Below are positions 48,101 to 55,183 of a stretch of 59,886 nt of DNA, one piece after another. This DNA comes from a virus, in IMG/VR virus record IMGVR_UViG_3300044547_000752, positions 1 through 59,886 of that record. One strand, written 5' to 3'. The translations under genes and the position numbers were made by a program. The notes beneath the pieces were generated by a model. The model was given only the letters and a program-made list of their open reading frames with translations, was not told the origin of the DNA and ran no database searches. Position 1 is the stretch's first letter. Every line of letters begins with the position of its first letter.

Positions 48101-49031
48101 TGTTGATTGTAATTTTGATTTTGATGTGATTGTTAATACCCCAACGCCTACACCAACACAAACTCCGACTAATACTCCAACATTAACACCAACAGAGACC
48201 CCGACTGAAACACCAACAAACACTCCAACATTAACACCAACTGAAACACCGACTGAAACACCAACTAATACTCCGACATTAACACCAACGGCAACTATTG
48301 ATTGCGACTTTAGTATTCAATACGTTGTTAATACCGCAACACCTACACCTACACCTACACCAACATTAACACCAACAAACACACCAACACAAACATTAAC
48401 AAGTACGCCTACACCAACTATTGATTGTTTATTTGAGGCGTCATTTACCGAAACAGGCGCACCAGTTGGTGAACCAGTAACAGTAAACGCAATTTTCATT
48501 GACTTGTTAATGAATAACGCGGGGTACGATACTCATAATTTTAGATTATATCAATCAACTACTGGGGTTGCAGATTATGGTTCATATGTATCAATTTCAA
48601 ACGTTGATTCAAATAGACATTTACCAACAGAATCAACTTCAGCAACCACTTCTAATTTAATCGCTGGACAAAGTGAATCAATAAATGGTAGTACTAGATT
48701 TTATAGATTCGCAATCAATAGTGCTAAATTAAAGAGTGATTATGAAGGTGTAACAACATATACATTTGATTTATATGGAACTAGATTAACGGCAGTTGAT
48801 GAAACTGTAACAGTTAAACGTTCAATAAAATCTACTAACCTAATTGACACAGCACTTAATAACGGAGTAGATTTTAGCACATCATTATCTGAATCATATT
48901 TTACAAATGATAGTTCTAAAGTATGCTCTGCGCAATTTACTTATGTAAAAATTGGATATTTCACATATAATGTAACAAATAACTCATTATCATATAATAA
49001 TATAAGCGACACTAACTGTACACCTAGTTAA
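42141..49031 (+). CDS. 2296-aa tail/fibre protein with Thr-Pro bead-on-string array
   Basis: The largest protein here. Residues ~300-480 resemble contractile-tail protein [20 protein letters not shown], then [20 protein letters not shown] followed by [11 protein letters not shown]. That part would anchor it to the baseplate. Residues ~750-1390 are beta-rich and Cys-containing. Residues 1391-2093 are an array of Thr-Pro linkers ([18 protein letters not shown] units) broken by 12 copies of an 11-residue peptide D/E-C-x-F-x-x-x-x-x-V-N, in two types: [11 protein letters not shown] and [11 protein letters not shown]. The types run A A A A B A B A B A B A, and a 13th degenerate copy (IDCLFEASF) leads into a ~190-residue C-terminal beta domain. 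This looks like a long, rod-like appendage ending in a receptor-contact domain (inference). Coupled to the 301-aa gene by TAATG. Confidence 0.85.
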   Translation: MAKYKVPSQATSGNQTFSDSIIGSQITDGTSQLTNTNFALDKIIPEKDSKSFKTAPFSDFLTLEDLKIETESPTTVTQSTGEKRPIKFNDSKADAGKSLYGSLRERFRVSTARIINNFPAALLADSTSPVGVNKNTAENIVYNIITNRTTFTLQTSLMYNPLDVVLVEPTVVVTGETTNSIRNLYSAYKKYAVDVNNTTYTVTKYTEPDVNNVVGFEVIGKPFTGSTYTSSYLIRPNNGVVEEFYIGLDDLEQTILNRETLPIYKTTFQIPRDTSGGTKTEIIPVEVNWPVSKDGWNIRIVGLEYQNYIDTVNSIAIEVDEYKSDLIIRFLSSPQLFEFDTDDQKTNKIFQLYGQNFDKVKKYIDNIAYMRNVSYDTINNIPDVFLKNLANTLGFNTINMFDEKTLQDQIYNASIQTYDGVSIGKNLVEAELEFYRRIVVNLAHIYKSKGTRSSLDFFLRFIGAPPQMVKIDEFVYNVESSLPSSTIEQDIFDVMQGNKVNKTLTFNTTGYTYDIVEETASTSFSSRTDFPVDENTGLPISPTTNDENVFFQMGSGWYEETLDHRSYDVLDEANSITTGRTKTLKTKSREFTYGEDFYNYYRTLPGLDYGYELRSSIDNVKGQIVDDLDSTNLILNRKNINVFVSSSKAIDYDIWRKSQNLTLSFGTLDVQTEISFAEYLDNVLKNHIRNSHVIKYKKNYIALEEIYREYISHSGFTSYDFVSVYEFVDKMGPYWPNILNQIIPATTLWLGGNLTENNVFGRPKYQYVKPCTPTEFVDNLYPEFETAIEEDLETLIGTESNLRGLLKLTGVTYHLIVDVDGVEYTGDTKVNLTGTTLFDQFTPKTGCTSFVSGTSYAPLICDFKEWIGLDISTIKVSWKNALSDLIDQINTTHTRDSAGCITDYIPYSAITSGATCNVDLPILSHEFFVDTDGIEKVKFFSQKNADGVCTKQIDFFFSSEFLYEEPLCMQVYVSTPCDIYEEGTEDCRLKSDVYITISGATRNQDDVTSWPVNIFYDCGENAENFNENISGLEIQQIIGEPCMFIIPDVYEDGDIDGNPIELLFTDAANCEQKIKIEGLQLKVEHDPYPLGYGRSHTQFFELIGTKDALVLSTMSGVTFCDNYTGYTIQPKVQYRETFNYGIKHGSIVLKATGSTVNVSTKAIVDAAITSGALIETTIENVNIGDYILSADFNPCPFATTDFRNAATNGYSFSFTYKLIQITNKDCLGSVKKHLINNQFEVLPTTELRILRDGNFTSAFPEDLLLKETPPEEPCCDVNTSYYDGFAGDMLLDQLGFPIEVETVELDYCSRSIFYHLNWNGTGDVVLFNGDNNKQILLSFTQNKFVSLNFDLEQLYVNGSNTNYFPREMGVEDCDNTPVVECGEVYVAQTRTPTPTPTLTPTVTPTKTPTSTPTSTPTQTLTSTPTSTPTQTVTSTPTNTPTLTLTSTPTFTPTLTPTLTPTNTPTLTLTATQTPTATIDCDFSIQYVVNTPTPTPTQTLTTTPTNTPTLTLTATQTPTATIECDFSIQYVVNTPTPTPTSTQTLTPTNTPTLTLTSTPTNTPTLTPTATVDCDFSIQYVVNTPTPTPTQTLTQTPTLTETPTNTPTLTLTSTPTETPTQTPTLTPTATIECDFSIQYVVNTPTPTPTQTLTTTPTQTPTNTPTATVDCNFDFDVIVNTPTPTPTSTPTNTPTLTPTETPTSTPTNTPTLTPTETPTLTPTETPTLTPTPTVDCDFAIQYIVNTPTPTPTPTLTETPTNTPTLTPTATVDCAFDFDVIVNTPTPTPTSTPTNTPTLTPTETPTETPTNTPTLTPTETPTQTPTETPTLTPTPTVDCDFSIQYIVNDPTPTPTPTLTETPTNTPTLTPTETPTETPTLTPTNTPTVTVDCTFDFNVIVNTPTPTPTSTPTNTPTLTPTETPTETPTNTPTLTPTETPTQTPTETPTLTPTATVDCDFSIQYVVNTPTPTPTQTLTTTPTLTPTNTPTATVDCNFDFDVIVNTPTPTPTQTPTNTPTLTPTETPTETPTNTPTLTPTETPTETPTNTPTLTPTATIDCDFSIQYVVNTATPTPTPTPTLTPTNTPTQTLTSTPTPTIDCLFEASFTETGAPVGEPVTVNAIFIDLLMNNAGYDTHNFRLYQSTTGVADYGSYVSISNVDSNRHLPTESTSATTSNLIAGQSESINGSTRFYRFAINSAKLKSDYEGVTTYTFDLYGTRLTAVDETVTVKRSIKSTNLIDTALNNGVDFSTSLSESYFTNDSSKVCSAQFTYVKIGYFTYNVTNNSLSYNNISDTNCTPS
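46311..48420 (+). repeat. Thr-Pro coding repeat array with 12 Cys-peptide beads
   Basis: About 2.1 kb coding for short Thr-Pro units. Exact DNA repeats are embedded, including a 65-base pair (47157-47221 and 47463-47527, 306 bases apart) and a 47-base pair (47715-47761 and 47862-47908). Elsewhere Thr codons are mixed (ACA, ACT, ACC, ACG), so the peptide repeat is often conserved while the DNA has diverged. Confidence 0.9.
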
Positions 49032-49087
49032 AAAAAAGCATTATAATAAATAAAATGAAAAAAAATATACATAAAAAATAAAAATAA

Positions 49088-50518
49088 ATGGCAAGGTATT
49101 TTGATATAAAGATAACATCAGGAACAGCTTCTGGACCTTACACAGTTTACTACAACAGTGTGAATCCGGTTACTATTGCCACGATAACATCATCAAGTCA
49201 ACCTGCAACCGGGATGACGTATACTAGTTTAATAACTGGTAATGGTGTAAATGTGTTTGTTCCAGATGGAGTAACATCTTTAATATTAAAAAATGAAAAC
49301 GTTTCTTGTGTTACCGAAGATGTGTATATGTTACCAACAGCAACACCTACGTTAACACCTACACCTACATTAACTCCTACGAATACACCAACTCAAACAC
49401 AAACCTTAACAGCTACAGAAACCCCGACTGAAACACCTACGAATACCCCAACATTAACTTTAACTAGTACACCTACTAATACCCCAACTATTGATTGTAA
49501 TTTTGCAATTCAATACGTTGTTAATACTGCAACACCAACACCAACTCCGACACCTACATTAACGCCTACGAATACACCTACATTAACGTTGACAAGTACA
49601 CCTACGGAAACACCGACAAACACACCTACAAACACACCTACATTAACCGCAACTAACACACCAACGTTAACACCAACATTAACACCTACGTTAACGCCTA
49701 CGGAAACACCAACAAATACACCAACATTAACTTTAACTAGTACGCCTACTAATACCCCAACTGTTGATTGTGACTTTAGCATTCAATATGTTGTTAACAC
49801 ACCAACACCAACTCCGACACCAACACAAACATCAACAAGTACACCTACATTAACCGCGACTAATACACCAACATTAACTGCAACAAGTACACCTACATTA
49901 ACTGCAACTAATACACCTACGTTAACATCAACACCTACAAACACACCAACACAAACATCAACAAACACACCTACATTAACCGCAACAAACACTCCAACAC
50001 AAACATCAACAAGTACACCTACATTAACAGCGACAAACACACCAACATTAACATCAACACCTACTAACACACCAACGTTAACCTTAACGTCAACACCAAC
50101 ACCTACACCAACAACAACAGCTTATCTAGGTTATTACAATTGTGGATACGGTTGTGAATACTACTCAACACCACCAGTTGGATGTATTGAGTGTAATCCA
50201 AATGCAACAAATGTTGTAATTAGTGCTTGTGTAATGGCCGGTGGTAATAATAGTACAACGGTACAAGTAAATTCCGATGTTTCGGTGAACACAAATGTTA
50301 CCGTTGATGTGAGAATAATTGGTGATTTAGGTACTAATACCGCACATACTATAACAATACTTAATGGTTATTCTTGTGTTAGTACTGTAAATGGGCCAGC
50401 TTTACAAAATTATGAAATAATAACTGATGCTTGGATTATGGATGTAAACCCAGCATCAAGTGGTTCACAAAACTACATAATTGGATTAGTCGCGTTTAAT
50501 AGTTGTTTTGGTTGTTAA
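49088..50518 (+). CDS. Thr-Pro linker surface protein (476 aa)
   Basis: Three parts. Residues ~1-82 are a small beta domain ([19 protein letters not shown] ... ENVSC) that recurs at the N-termini of the next five proteins. Residues 83-344 are Thr-Pro linkers interrupted by two DC(N/D)F(A/S)IQYVVN peptides, identical in design to those in the 2296-aa protein. The first has the same [20 protein letters not shown] context as that protein's last copy, indicating duplication between genes. Residues ~345-476 are a Cys-rich beta domain ([20 protein letters not shown] ... FNSCFGC), with eight or more cysteines. Likely a virion surface fibre or decoration with a terminal binding domain. A 56-base AT-rich gap without the late motif precedes it. 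Confidence 0.8.
   Translation: MARYFDIKITSGTASGPYTVYYNSVNPVTIATITSSSQPATGMTYTSLITGNGVNVFVPDGVTSLILKNENVSCVTEDVYMLPTATPTLTPTPTLTPTNTPTQTQTLTATETPTETPTNTPTLTLTSTPTNTPTIDCNFAIQYVVNTATPTPTPTPTLTPTNTPTLTLTSTPTETPTNTPTNTPTLTATNTPTLTPTLTPTLTPTETPTNTPTLTLTSTPTNTPTVDCDFSIQYVVNTPTPTPTPTQTSTSTPTLTATNTPTLTATSTPTLTATNTPTLTSTPTNTPTQTSTNTPTLTATNTPTQTSTSTPTLTATNTPTLTSTPTNTPTLTLTSTPTPTPTTTAYLGYYNCGYGCEYYSTPPVGCIECNPNATNVVISACVMAGGNNSTTVQVNSDVSVNTNVTVDVRIIGDLGTNTAHTITILNGYSCVSTVNGPALQNYEIITDAWIMDVNPASSGSQNYIIGLVAFNSCFGC
49334..50120 (+). repeat. second Thr-Pro coding repeat array
   Basis: About 790 bases coding for Thr-Pro units with two DC-F-IQYVVN peptides. The second half uses an [16 protein letters not shown] subtype, with multiple short near-identical stretches around 49800-50090. 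Confidence 0.85.
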
Positions 50519-50546
50519 ACCTTTAGAATAATTTGAAATAATAGTA

Positions 50547-50554
50547 TATTTATA
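50547..50554 (+). promoter_or_regulatory. TATTTATA motif before the 362-aa gene
   Basis: Exact TATTTATA followed by ATAGACAAAT, 10 bases before the ATG at 50565. Confidence 0.5.
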
Positions 50555-50564
50555 ATAGACAAAT

Positions 50565-51653
50565 ATGGCATACGTAACAATAACATTAGCGGCTGGATCT
50601 TCCACAAATAGTGGGCCTTTTGATATAATTGGCACACCTGGGAACACTTTATTATTTTCAACTCAATCGTATAACGACCTATCAACTGGTCAAGTATATG
50701 ATATTGATATGGGGATATATACTGGTATTACTTTAACTAGTTCAGGTACTTGTAATAATAGTGTTGGACCATATACATTTGATAGTGGACCTGTTTGCTT
50801 GTGTGATGAGGGATATACGGTGACAAATGATGGTTTAGGTTGTTATAAAGTAACAATAACAAGTGCAACGTCAGTAGACACAAAACAACCAGGAACTGGC
50901 GCCGCTAACGGTGCTTATGGCGATTTTGGTGTTTTGATATATAATGTTAGTGATTTCAATTTAAATGGTAGTTCAACTAGTGGTAATTACGCATATAACG
51001 GTAGTTATTTTGGAACTAACGCTAGTATGACAGTTAGTGAATTATTCTGGGCTAATAGAATGAATTATAACGGAGTTTGGGTTAGTGGAAACCCAAATTA
51101 TATTGGTACACTTAGTTTTTGTACAACAATAAATGTTGCAACAACCAAGGTTTATTATATAGGTATTGCTGGTGATAATGAAATTATGATTAAAGTTAAT
51201 GGAACAACAATAGTAGACCAACCAGCAGGTGGAACGACAGTTGGCGGATCTACAACTCCGACAAACAACTTTAAATATTGGCACGTTTATCCATATGTAT
51301 TAAACGCCGGACCAAATATTGTTGAATTATCAAACTATAATGCTGGTTCTGTTGGAGATTACGCAGCGGAAATATATGACAACACATTGGCACAATTAAC
51401 TGGAGCAACTTCAGCAAGTAGTTTAAATATTATATTCTCAACTGGTGATTATTTACCAGCTAGGGCGATATCTGGTGTAACAACATCTGCTTCGGCGGGC
51501 TCCGTTCAATTTATTGAAAACGTAGGCGCTGGTTCAAAATACGGACAAGGTTTCTGTACTAATTATAGTTGCGCAAGTGGATATGTTTTAGATACATCTG
51601 ATCCAGAAACACCAACTTGTAAATTAATAGAATACGCAGTGTGTATTTCATAA
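50565..51653 (+). CDS. surface protein with lectin-like beta-sandwich domain (362 aa)
   Basis: Residues ~1-75 repeat the small N-terminal domain (TITLAAGSSTNSGPFDIIGT ... GTCNNSV). A Cys-rich link (CLCDEGYTVTNDGLGCYK) follows. Residues ~100-290 contain VYYIGIAGDNEIMIKVNGTT, then KYWHVYPYVLNAGPNIVELS and NYNAGSVGDYAAEIYD. This is the pattern of galactose-binding/PA14-like beta sandwiches in phage and bacterial adhesins ('D N x x x x x N G', 'F x x W h x y P', 'L x x G x N x I'). It ends with further cysteines (FCTNYSCASGYVLD, CKLIEYAVCIS). Glycan recognition on the host surface is plausible, not shown. Confidence 0.75.
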   Translation: MAYVTITLAAGSSTNSGPFDIIGTPGNTLLFSTQSYNDLSTGQVYDIDMGIYTGITLTSSGTCNNSVGPYTFDSGPVCLCDEGYTVTNDGLGCYKVTITSATSVDTKQPGTGAANGAYGDFGVLIYNVSDFNLNGSSTSGNYAYNGSYFGTNASMTVSELFWANRMNYNGVWVSGNPNYIGTLSFCTTINVATTKVYYIGIAGDNEIMIKVNGTTIVDQPAGGTTVGGSTTPTNNFKYWHVYPYVLNAGPNIVELSNYNAGSVGDYAAEIYDNTLAQLTGATSASSLNIIFSTGDYLPARAISGVTTSASAGSVQFIENVGAGSKYGQGFCTNYSCASGYVLDTSDPETPTCKLIEYAVCIS

Positions 51654-51682
51654 CATAAAACATAAAATATAAAATATAAAAC

Positions 51683-52201
51683 ATGGACATAACAATTAGT
51701 TTTTCAACAACACCATCATTATCTGTGGGACCTTTTACGGTTACCGTTAGAGATGGTAGTAATACCGCAACACAAACATTTTCAAATGTTACTAGAGCAA
51801 CAATATTAAGTGGATATTTGATTCAAAATATAACTTCTTTAGACGAATCTATTAGAGTAGAAAGTTCTGGAACTTGTAGCACATTAGATACAGTGGACAT
51901 TAGTTCGGTAACTGGTGGTGGTGGTGGCGGCGGTGGCGGCGAACACACATCAAATAGCGTATTCTATTATGGTACATCAAGTGTAAATGCTTGTAACGTA
52001 GGAACCGCATTACCTGTAACAGTATTCTACGACGGTCTTTTAAGTGCATTAATGTCAGGAGATTATTTATATGAAGACCAAACTGGCACACCATTAAGTT
52101 CGGGTTACTATTTCAACGATGGTTTAACATTTGGATTATTTAATGTTGCGGCAGGAGGCATGATTTCAACAATAAGTGATTGTAGCGGTAGTACCCCATA
52201 A
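51683..52201 (+). CDS. surface protein of the same family, short (172 aa)
   Basis: Residues ~1-72 are the shared N-terminal beta domain (ITISFSTTPSLSVGPFTVTV ... SSGTCSTLD). A polyglycine hinge of nine residues follows, then ~90 residues of a small Ser/Gly/Tyr-rich domain with three cysteines. There is no Thr-Pro linker. The gly run is encoded by GGT/GGC codons at 51915-51941. It ends the transcription unit, since a strong terminator begins 22 bases after its stop. Confidence 0.75.
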   Translation: MDITISFSTTPSLSVGPFTVTVRDGSNTATQTFSNVTRATILSGYLIQNITSLDESIRVESSGTCSTLDTVDISSVTGGGGGGGGGEHTSNSVFYYGTSSVNACNVGTALPVTVFYDGLLSALMSGDYLYEDQTGTPLSSGYYFNDGLTFGLFNVAAGGMISTISDCSGSTP

Positions 52202-52222
52202 TCTTTTGACTTATAACTGATT

Positions 52223-52250
52223 AAAACCCCTTTATTTTAAGGGGTTTTTT
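52223..52250 (+). terminator. intrinsic terminator in the surface-protein cassette
   Basis: A 10-bp stem (AAAACCCCTT 52223-52232 with AAGGGGTTTT 52239-52248), a 6-base loop and a T run. Confidence 0.88.
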
Positions 52251-52270
52251 ATTTAAATTATATGTAAAGG

Positions 52271-52278
52271 TATTTATA
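52271..52278 (+). promoter_or_regulatory. TATTTATA motif after the cassette terminator
   Basis: Exact TATTTATA, 21 bases beyond the terminator and 5 bases before the ATG at 52284. This is the best-placed case for promoter activity, since the terminator upstream requires a new start. Confidence 0.6.
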
Positions 52279-52283
52279 CTATT

Positions 52284-53444
52284 ATGGGTGTTTCAATAAG
52301 ATTAATTAATATTAGTGGGTCAACATCGTATAGCGTGGCGTATTCAACCTCGCCATACGGTTCATTTACAACAGCTCTTACAGGTACGACATCCACAGCA
52401 ACAATTAGTGGTGCCCCATTTGAATTCGACACGCAATATTATATTAAACTGACAGATTTGGTTACAAATAGATATATTATTGAAAATATATATATTCACG
52501 ATAGTAAAGCACATCCATTCTATGACACAATAGATTTTGATTTAAGTGCTTCATGTGTTCCTCCACCGGTAACGCCAACAGCAACACCTACTTTAACCTT
52601 AACAAGCACACCTACACAAACATTAACCGCTAGCATTGGTTTAACATCAACACCGACACCTACTTTAACATTAACTAAAACACCTACACAAACACCAACA
52701 CCGACAACTAGTTTGGCTGAACCATTGCCAGGTTGTGGTGATACATTAACAGGAACGTATATACCAACAGGTTTTACGATTCAAACACAAGCATTAGATT
52801 TATCTGAAGCTACTGATGAATCAATAATAAGCGTTGGATACGTTGCGTACGATAGACCAAATAGATTTAATATTTACGGAAATGGAATGTTAATTGAAAA
52901 TAGTGGATGGGTTGGTGCTGATAATACGTATGCGGGTCCTTGGGGAACGGCTGGAAGTTTAGCTGACCCTGACGGTACCGGTTCATTTACATTTACATAT
53001 CAAAGTGGAATGTCCTATGAATTACGTGTTGATGTGGGTCCATCGAATCCACTTGCAGACCCACCAAACCCTTCAGACGGATGGTCGGTAACATTTACTT
53101 GTTTAGGATCACCAACACCAACTCCGACACCGACACTGACAGCATCACTTGGTCAATGTTACACATATCGTGTTGCACAAGCTGCGCCTGTTAGCACATC
53201 AGAATATGGTATAAGATACAGATATCCTGGATCACTTTCAACTGACAATCGCCTCGATACTTTGGATCCAGGGATAGCAACAATTGAGGGTGTTGATTAT
53301 TTCACATATTCAATATGTAGTTCGGAGGAACCAACATGGCTTATAATGACAACATCTACTTCGGGAACTGGTGGAGCGGTACCTAACGGTGTTTATAGAT
53401 TCGGGCCATTAGGAGGATGTAGTGGTAATGTAGAATGTATATAA
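52284..53444 (+). CDS. Thr-Pro linker surface protein with two beta domains (386 aa)
   Basis: Residues ~1-92: N-terminal beta domain of the cassette family (SIRLINISGSTSYSVAYSTS ... LSASC). Residues ~95-147: Thr-Pro linker. Residues ~150-275: a beta-sandwich-like domain (GCGDTLTGTYIPTGFTIQT ... DGWSVTFTC), with one cysteine near each end. A second short Pro-Thr linker follows, then residues ~290-386: a domain starting GQCYTYRVAQAAPVSTSEYG and ending LGGCSGNVECI, which recurs in the 464-aa protein. Modular adhesin-like architecture. Expressed from the motif right after the terminator. Confidence 0.78.
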   Translation: MGVSIRLINISGSTSYSVAYSTSPYGSFTTALTGTTSTATISGAPFEFDTQYYIKLTDLVTNRYIIENIYIHDSKAHPFYDTIDFDLSASCVPPPVTPTATPTLTLTSTPTQTLTASIGLTSTPTPTLTLTKTPTQTPTPTTSLAEPLPGCGDTLTGTYIPTGFTIQTQALDLSEATDESIISVGYVAYDRPNRFNIYGNGMLIENSGWVGADNTYAGPWGTAGSLADPDGTGSFTFTYQSGMSYELRVDVGPSNPLADPPNPSDGWSVTFTCLGSPTPTPTPTLTASLGQCYTYRVAQAAPVSTSEYGIRYRYPGSLSTDNRLDTLDPGIATIEGVDYFTYSICSSEEPTWLIMTTSTSGTGGAVPNGVYRFGPLGGCSGNVECI

Positions 53445-53452
53445 TATTTATT
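53445..53452 (+). promoter_or_regulatory. TATTTATT motif before the 96-aa gene
   Basis: TATTTATT four bases before the ATG at 53457. It begins one base after the previous stop codon. Confidence 0.4.
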
Positions 53453-53456
53453 AATA

Positions 53457-53747
53457 ATGGCAACATATAATATAACAATATCGAATATAAGCGGAAGCAC
53501 AACACCGTGTAGTGTTTATAACATTTATACCGGAACTACTTGGGAAACAATACCAACAACACCGCTTTTTTCTGATGTTGCCATACCATTAAATGGAAAA
53601 ACATTTCAAATAATATATTCTGGCGCATCAAAATATGTTTGTGTTTTTGTTGAACATTGTGATGACCATATAACATCAGTACCAAATGCAACGCCTAAAA
53701 AACAGGGGGGATATCAAATAAGATTAGTGGAATTAATTCCATGTTAA
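53457..53747 (+). CDS. single-domain member of the N-terminal beta family (96 aa)
   Basis: This protein consists only of the small beta domain found at the start of its neighbours (NITISNISGSTTPCSVYNIY ... KYVCVFVEHCDD), plus a short basic tail (ATPKKQGGYQIRLVELIPC). It shows the domain is a free-standing fold. It could be an anchoring plug, a stripped-down paralogue or a capping subunit of the appendages. It lies between the 386- and 464-residue genes, with about 10 bases on each side. Confidence 0.75.
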   Translation: MATYNITISNISGSTTPCSVYNIYTGTTWETIPTTPLFSDVAIPLNGKTFQIIYSGASKYVCVFVEHCDDHITSVPNATPKKQGGYQIRLVELIPC

Positions 53748-53757
53748 AGATAAATAA

Positions 53758-55152
53758 ATGGCTAAAGGAGTAACAATAAATTTTACAATAGATTCGGATC
53801 ATTCACAATCAAATTTTCCTCAGTATGTTTATACTGGTTTAACTGCTGATAATGTGACTGGAACTACAATATGTAATGGGATAACCGCTAGCAGTTGTAC
53901 TTTAACAGGTTTAAGTGACACTTTAACACAAGTTTATGTAAAAATTAATTGTAATGGTTGTGACGACCAAATATTTTTGGTTTCACTAATAGAACCTATA
54001 GCAACAAACACGCCGACGCCAACTTTAACAGCAACACCTACAAACACACCAACACCTACAAATACACAAACACCTACAAATACAACAACCGAAGGTGCGA
54101 CTCCAACGGCCACGCCAACATTAACGCTAACAACTACACCGACAAATACTCCAACGTTAACCTTAACATCAACCCCTACCCCTACATCAACAACAGTAAC
54201 ATGTGTACCTAAAGAATATAATATAACCGCTGCAGGTAATTTCTATTGGACTGATTGTGAAGGAAATGAGAGATATGATTATTTTACAACCGGAGATAGT
54301 CCAATATGTATCTGTAGTTCAAGTAATTTACCAATATCGTTAGATGGTGGAACAGGAACATTAGCGGGCGGTGGATGTGAATGTAATCCAGCAACTTCAA
54401 CCCCAACCCCAACAGCAACACCTACTCTTACCCCTACGCAAATGGCGGGACAATGTTATAGTTTTTCTATACCATCAACATATAATACAAGTGGTTATGG
54501 TTTAAGAATTCAAATACCTGGTCAACCAGTACAAGATATACCATTTAACGGATTATTCGCGGAACAAGGACCTGGTCCAAGTTTTAACGCAATTTATTAT
54601 GTATGTAGTGCTAGTATACCAGAGTATGTTAATATATCAACTGGTGTAGGTACAACAACGCCAGAAGAAATATTAACAACAGGACCAGATGGTTCATGTT
54701 CAAGTTATGTTGATTGTTTTGGTTCAACACAAACACCAACCCCAACACAAACATTAACAGCAACACCGACATTAACACCTAGTGCGGGCGGGGCACCGGG
54801 ATCAGCATGTATTTCAATAACAGAATATTCTTCACAAAGTACCACTGAATGTTTATCTAATACTGTACCATATTTCTATACCGTTATTACAGCATTATTA
54901 ACTGATGGTAATGGTAATGCAATGAATGCTGTTGGTGATGTATATGCCTATGTTAATGTTACGGTAAATGTCCTTTACGAGCAGGAAAATACATATGAAT
55001 ATCCAATTGAAATAAGTAGTGGAACAAGTTCGGGCACGCTTACCATTGATACATCAGTACCTGTAGATAATGGACAAGCTAATTGTGAAAATGAAACAAG
55101 AGTAATAAATTCTTATAGTGCACAAGTCGGATATAGTATATGCGCACCTTAA
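53758..55152 (+). CDS. Thr-Pro linker surface protein (464 aa)
   Basis: Residues ~1-80: N-terminal beta domain (TINFTIDSDHSQSNFPQYVY ... NCNGCDDQIFLVSLIEP). Residues ~82-146: Thr-Pro linker with an NTTTEGATPTATPT break. Residues ~148-212: a Cys-rich small domain (TCVPKEYNITAAGNFYWTDC ... CECN). A short linker follows, then residues ~230-320: the GQCYSFSIPSTYNTSGYGLR ... GSCSSYVDCFG domain shared with the 386-aa protein. Another Pro-Thr linker leads to a final ~120-residue beta domain with cysteines (ACISITEYSSQSTTECLSNT ... YSICAP). The most modular protein of the cassette. Confidence 0.78.
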   Translation: MAKGVTINFTIDSDHSQSNFPQYVYTGLTADNVTGTTICNGITASSCTLTGLSDTLTQVYVKINCNGCDDQIFLVSLIEPIATNTPTPTLTATPTNTPTPTNTQTPTNTTTEGATPTATPTLTLTTTPTNTPTLTLTSTPTPTSTTVTCVPKEYNITAAGNFYWTDCEGNERYDYFTTGDSPICICSSSNLPISLDGGTGTLAGGGCECNPATSTPTPTATPTLTPTQMAGQCYSFSIPSTYNTSGYGLRIQIPGQPVQDIPFNGLFAEQGPGPSFNAIYYVCSASIPEYVNISTGVGTTTPEEILTTGPDGSCSSYVDCFGSTQTPTPTQTLTATPTLTPSAGGAPGSACISITEYSSQSTTECLSNTVPYFYTVITALLTDGNGNAMNAVGDVYAYVNVTVNVLYEQENTYEYPIEISSGTSSGTLTIDTSVPVDNGQANCENETRVINSYSAQVGYSICAP

Positions 55153-55171
55153 TGATAAAAATAAAAAAAGA

Positions 55172-55179
55172 TATTTATA
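55172..55179 (+). promoter_or_regulatory. TATTTATA motif before the 700-aa gene
   Basis: Exact TATTTATA four bases before the ATG at 55184. Confidence 0.5.
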
Positions 55180-55183
55180 ACAT

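Noticed and set aside
46391-48499. Long minus-strand frames encoding Val-Gly repeats (e.g. [11 protein letters not shown]) opposite the Thr-Pro array, and similar ones at 49510-50070
   Set aside because: They are the mirror image of the ACN-CCN codon repeats; no leader, motif or protein-like composition supports them.
46311-50120. CRISPR-like or tandem non-coding repeat array
   Set aside because: The repeats are in frame with one long protein, vary by synonymous codons, and have no constant repeat/unique spacer structure.
46311-50120. Diversity-generating retroelement variable region
   Set aside because: No reverse transcriptase or template repeat is visible in the window, and the differences between copies are not restricted to adenine sites.
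46311-50120. Bacteroidota-type O-glycosylation of the Thr-Pro linkers
   Set aside because: The known motif needs Asp before Ser/Thr; the linkers contain almost no Asp outside the Cys peptides. It may still be glycosylated by another route, but the sequence does not show it.
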